A program made the translations under genes and the position numbers. A DNA stretch of 64,000 nt from G965198795 sp965198795 (lineage in GTDB: Bacteria; Pseudomonadota; Alphaproteobacteria; Rhodospirillales; Casp-alpha2). Below the pieces are notes generated by a model. That model did no database searches. It had not been told where the DNA came from and worked only from the letters and a program-made list of their open reading frames with translations. Of the stretch, positions 63,095 to 64,000 are shown piece after piece. The stretch covers positions 1,302,001 through 1,366,000 of the forward strand of contig OZ240674.1 of NCBI GenBank assembly GCA_965198795.1. The letters are read 5' to 3'. Position 1 is the first letter of the stretch. Each line of letters starts with the position of its first letter.

Positions 63095-63718
63095 ATGCGC
63101 CCGGTCGGCGGTTTTAGGGTGATCCTGGCCGATCCGCCCTGGTCGTTCGACAATTATTCCGCCAAGGGCGAGGCGAAGAACGCGAAGAGCCACTATGACT
63201 GCGTCGAAGAACACGAACTGAAGCGTCTTCCGGTCGAGCTTCTCGCCGCCGATGATTGCGCGTTGTTCATTTGGTGCACCTGGCCGCTGTCGGAAATCTG
63301 GCATCCGGTGATTTCGTCCTGGGGCTTTTCCTACGCCGGTCTGGCGTGGGAGTGGCGGAAGTTCAATCCGAAGACCGGTAAGTACGCCTTTGGCCCAGGG
63401 TATGGCACCCGAAAGAACCTTGAACCCTGCCTGCTGGCGACGCGGGGCGGTCCCCGGCTGAAGGCGGAATTGCCCGATGATCTATTCGGGGTGGGCCGCG
63501 CGCCCGAAGGCGTGCGCGGCGTGCGCGATTGGATGGAGTGGTGGCCGGAAGATGAAATCCGCGCGCCGCGCCGCGAGCACTCCCGCAAACCGGACGAGCA
63601 ATACGACCGGATCGAGACCTTGTTCGACGGTCCGTATGTGGAGTTGTTCGCGCGGCGGCGCCGGGCGGGCTGGAGCGCCTGGGGCGACGAGACGGATACG
63701 TTTGGAGACGAGTCATGA
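63095..63718 (+). CDS. MT-A70 family DNA N6-adenine methyltransferase
   Basis: This 207-residue methyltransferase has the catalytic ILADPPWSFDNY (DPPW, about 11-17), the following FIWCTWPLSEIW strand, the SAM-binding EWRKFNPKTGKYAFGPGYGTRKNLEPCLLATRG region (read in pieces) and the C-terminal EQYDRIETLFDGPYVELFARRRR. Proteins of this kind are frequent in prophages, where they protect phage DNA or act as stand-alone modification enzymes. Its stop overlaps the start of the gemA gene (ATGA), so it belongs to the prophage-like unit. Confidence 0.93.
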   Translation: MRPVGGFRVILADPPWSFDNYSAKGEAKNAKSHYDCVEEHELKRLPVELLAADDCALFIWCTWPLSEIWHPVISSWGFSYAGLAWEWRKFNPKTGKYAFGPGYGTRKNLEPCLLATRGGPRLKAELPDDLFGVGRAPEGVRGVRDWMEWWPEDEIRAPRREHSRKPDEQYDRIETLFDGPYVELFARRRRAGWSAWGDETDTFGDES

Positions 63719-64000
63719 ACTCGACCGTGAACAACAAGGCCGGCCCCTATCGCCGGCGGCTGCTCGCCACGGTGCATATCGCCAAGAAAGACCTTGGCCT
63801 CGACGACGACGCCTACCGGGACGTGCTGGAGACGAGGACGGGCGAACGCTCGGCGGCGAAGTTGAGCGATACCCAGCTGGCCGATCTCGTCGAGCACTTC
63901 AAAACCCAAGGTTTCAGGCCGAAGCGGAGGACGCCCCGGCCCGCCGGCCCGCAACTGGCCAAGGCCCGGGCCTTGTGGATTTCCGCCTACTCGCTGGGGA
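63715..64000 (+). CDS. gemA: Mu-like prophage regulatory protein GemA (partial, runs off the window)
   Basis: The first 95 codons are visible, from ATG 63715 to the window end. The translation has RRRLLATVHIAKKDLGLDDD followed by AYRDVLETRTGERSA and later LADLVEHFKTQGF. This matches the N-terminal half of GemA (DUF1018) of Mu-like phages, an early modulator of host gene expression and DNA topology. GGAG lies 6-9 bases upstream, inside the methyltransferase gene. It indicates that a Mu-like prophage or its relic continues to the right. Confidence 0.85.
   Translation, partial: MNSTVNNKAGPYRRRLLATVHIAKKDLGLDDDAYRDVLETRTGERSAAKLSDTQLADLVEHFKTQGFRPKRRTPRPAGPQLAKARALWISAYSLG

Overview
The window reads as a chromosomal piece of a GC-rich alphaproteobacterium, probably a marine or otherwise aquatic relative of the Rhodospirillales. 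This rests on the gene content (class II DAHP synthase, glutathione reductase, a DMSP-lyase-type cupin, a CIRCE-controlled groESL operon, a Gram-negative porin, an alphaproteobacterial-style XRE regulator) and on general protein character. It is inference, not a measured placement. Housekeeping genes are intact and dense. The spaces between them hold many copies of a short REP/BIME-like element, and several accessory zones carry broken genes.

0-13 kb: a HotDog thioesterase; a three-gene set (GT2, TVP38/DedA-like protein, GT39) that looks like a polyprenyl-phosphate sugar pathway for envelope modification; groES-groEL behind a promoter with a CIRCE element; a small exported protein and a soluble PAS-PAS chemoreceptor that share a duplicated 58-bp Fur-box-like promoter segment; a DMSP-lyase-family cupin coupled to a frameshifted acetyltransferase; a small membrane protein; and katG.

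13-24 kb: tRNA-Val(CAC), glmU and glmS, then a tandem duplication of about 2.5 kb. Each unit holds a porin gene and a small coiled-coil membrane protein gene and is bounded by REP-like elements. The copies are nearly identical except in what look like porin loops and in the coiled-coil segment. A glutathione reductase follows.

24-34.6 kb: mainly metabolic genes (DAHP synthase, a nicotinate phosphoribosyltransferase-like enzyme, glutamine-dependent NAD synthetase, cysS, a bifunctional enoyl-CoA hydratase/3-hydroxyacyl-CoA dehydrogenase), one unrecognised gene, a lone formyltransferase and an IS630-like transposase remnant.

34.9-45.1 kb: one long operon with a complete Dpp-type peptide ABC transporter, a 46-codon small ORF, an M20 peptidase, an amidase and an MlrC-type M81 peptidase. 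It reads as an uptake-and-hydrolysis system for amide or peptide compounds.

45.1-53.5 kb: a scar-rich zone. It holds alkB, a truncated PDZ protease gene butted against a fragment of a glmS 3' end, an AT-rich formyltransferase, an IS5-type remnant, and a thioesterase-GntR-serine hydrolase-SHMT-like operon. The serine hydrolase gene of that operon is split by about 2.2 kb carrying a decayed clavaminate-synthase-like oxygenase and a TSUP exporter.

53.8-64 kb: an AT-rich glycosyltransferase pair, the second frameshifted in a T-run; then gamma-carbonic anhydrase, acyl-CoA ligase, citryl-CoA lyase-like protein and flavin reductase; an XRE regulator; an isocitrate/isopropylmalate dehydrogenase family enzyme convergent with a PhyH dioxygenase; and finally an MT-A70 methyltransferase and the start of gemA, the probable edge of a Mu-like prophage that continues past the window.
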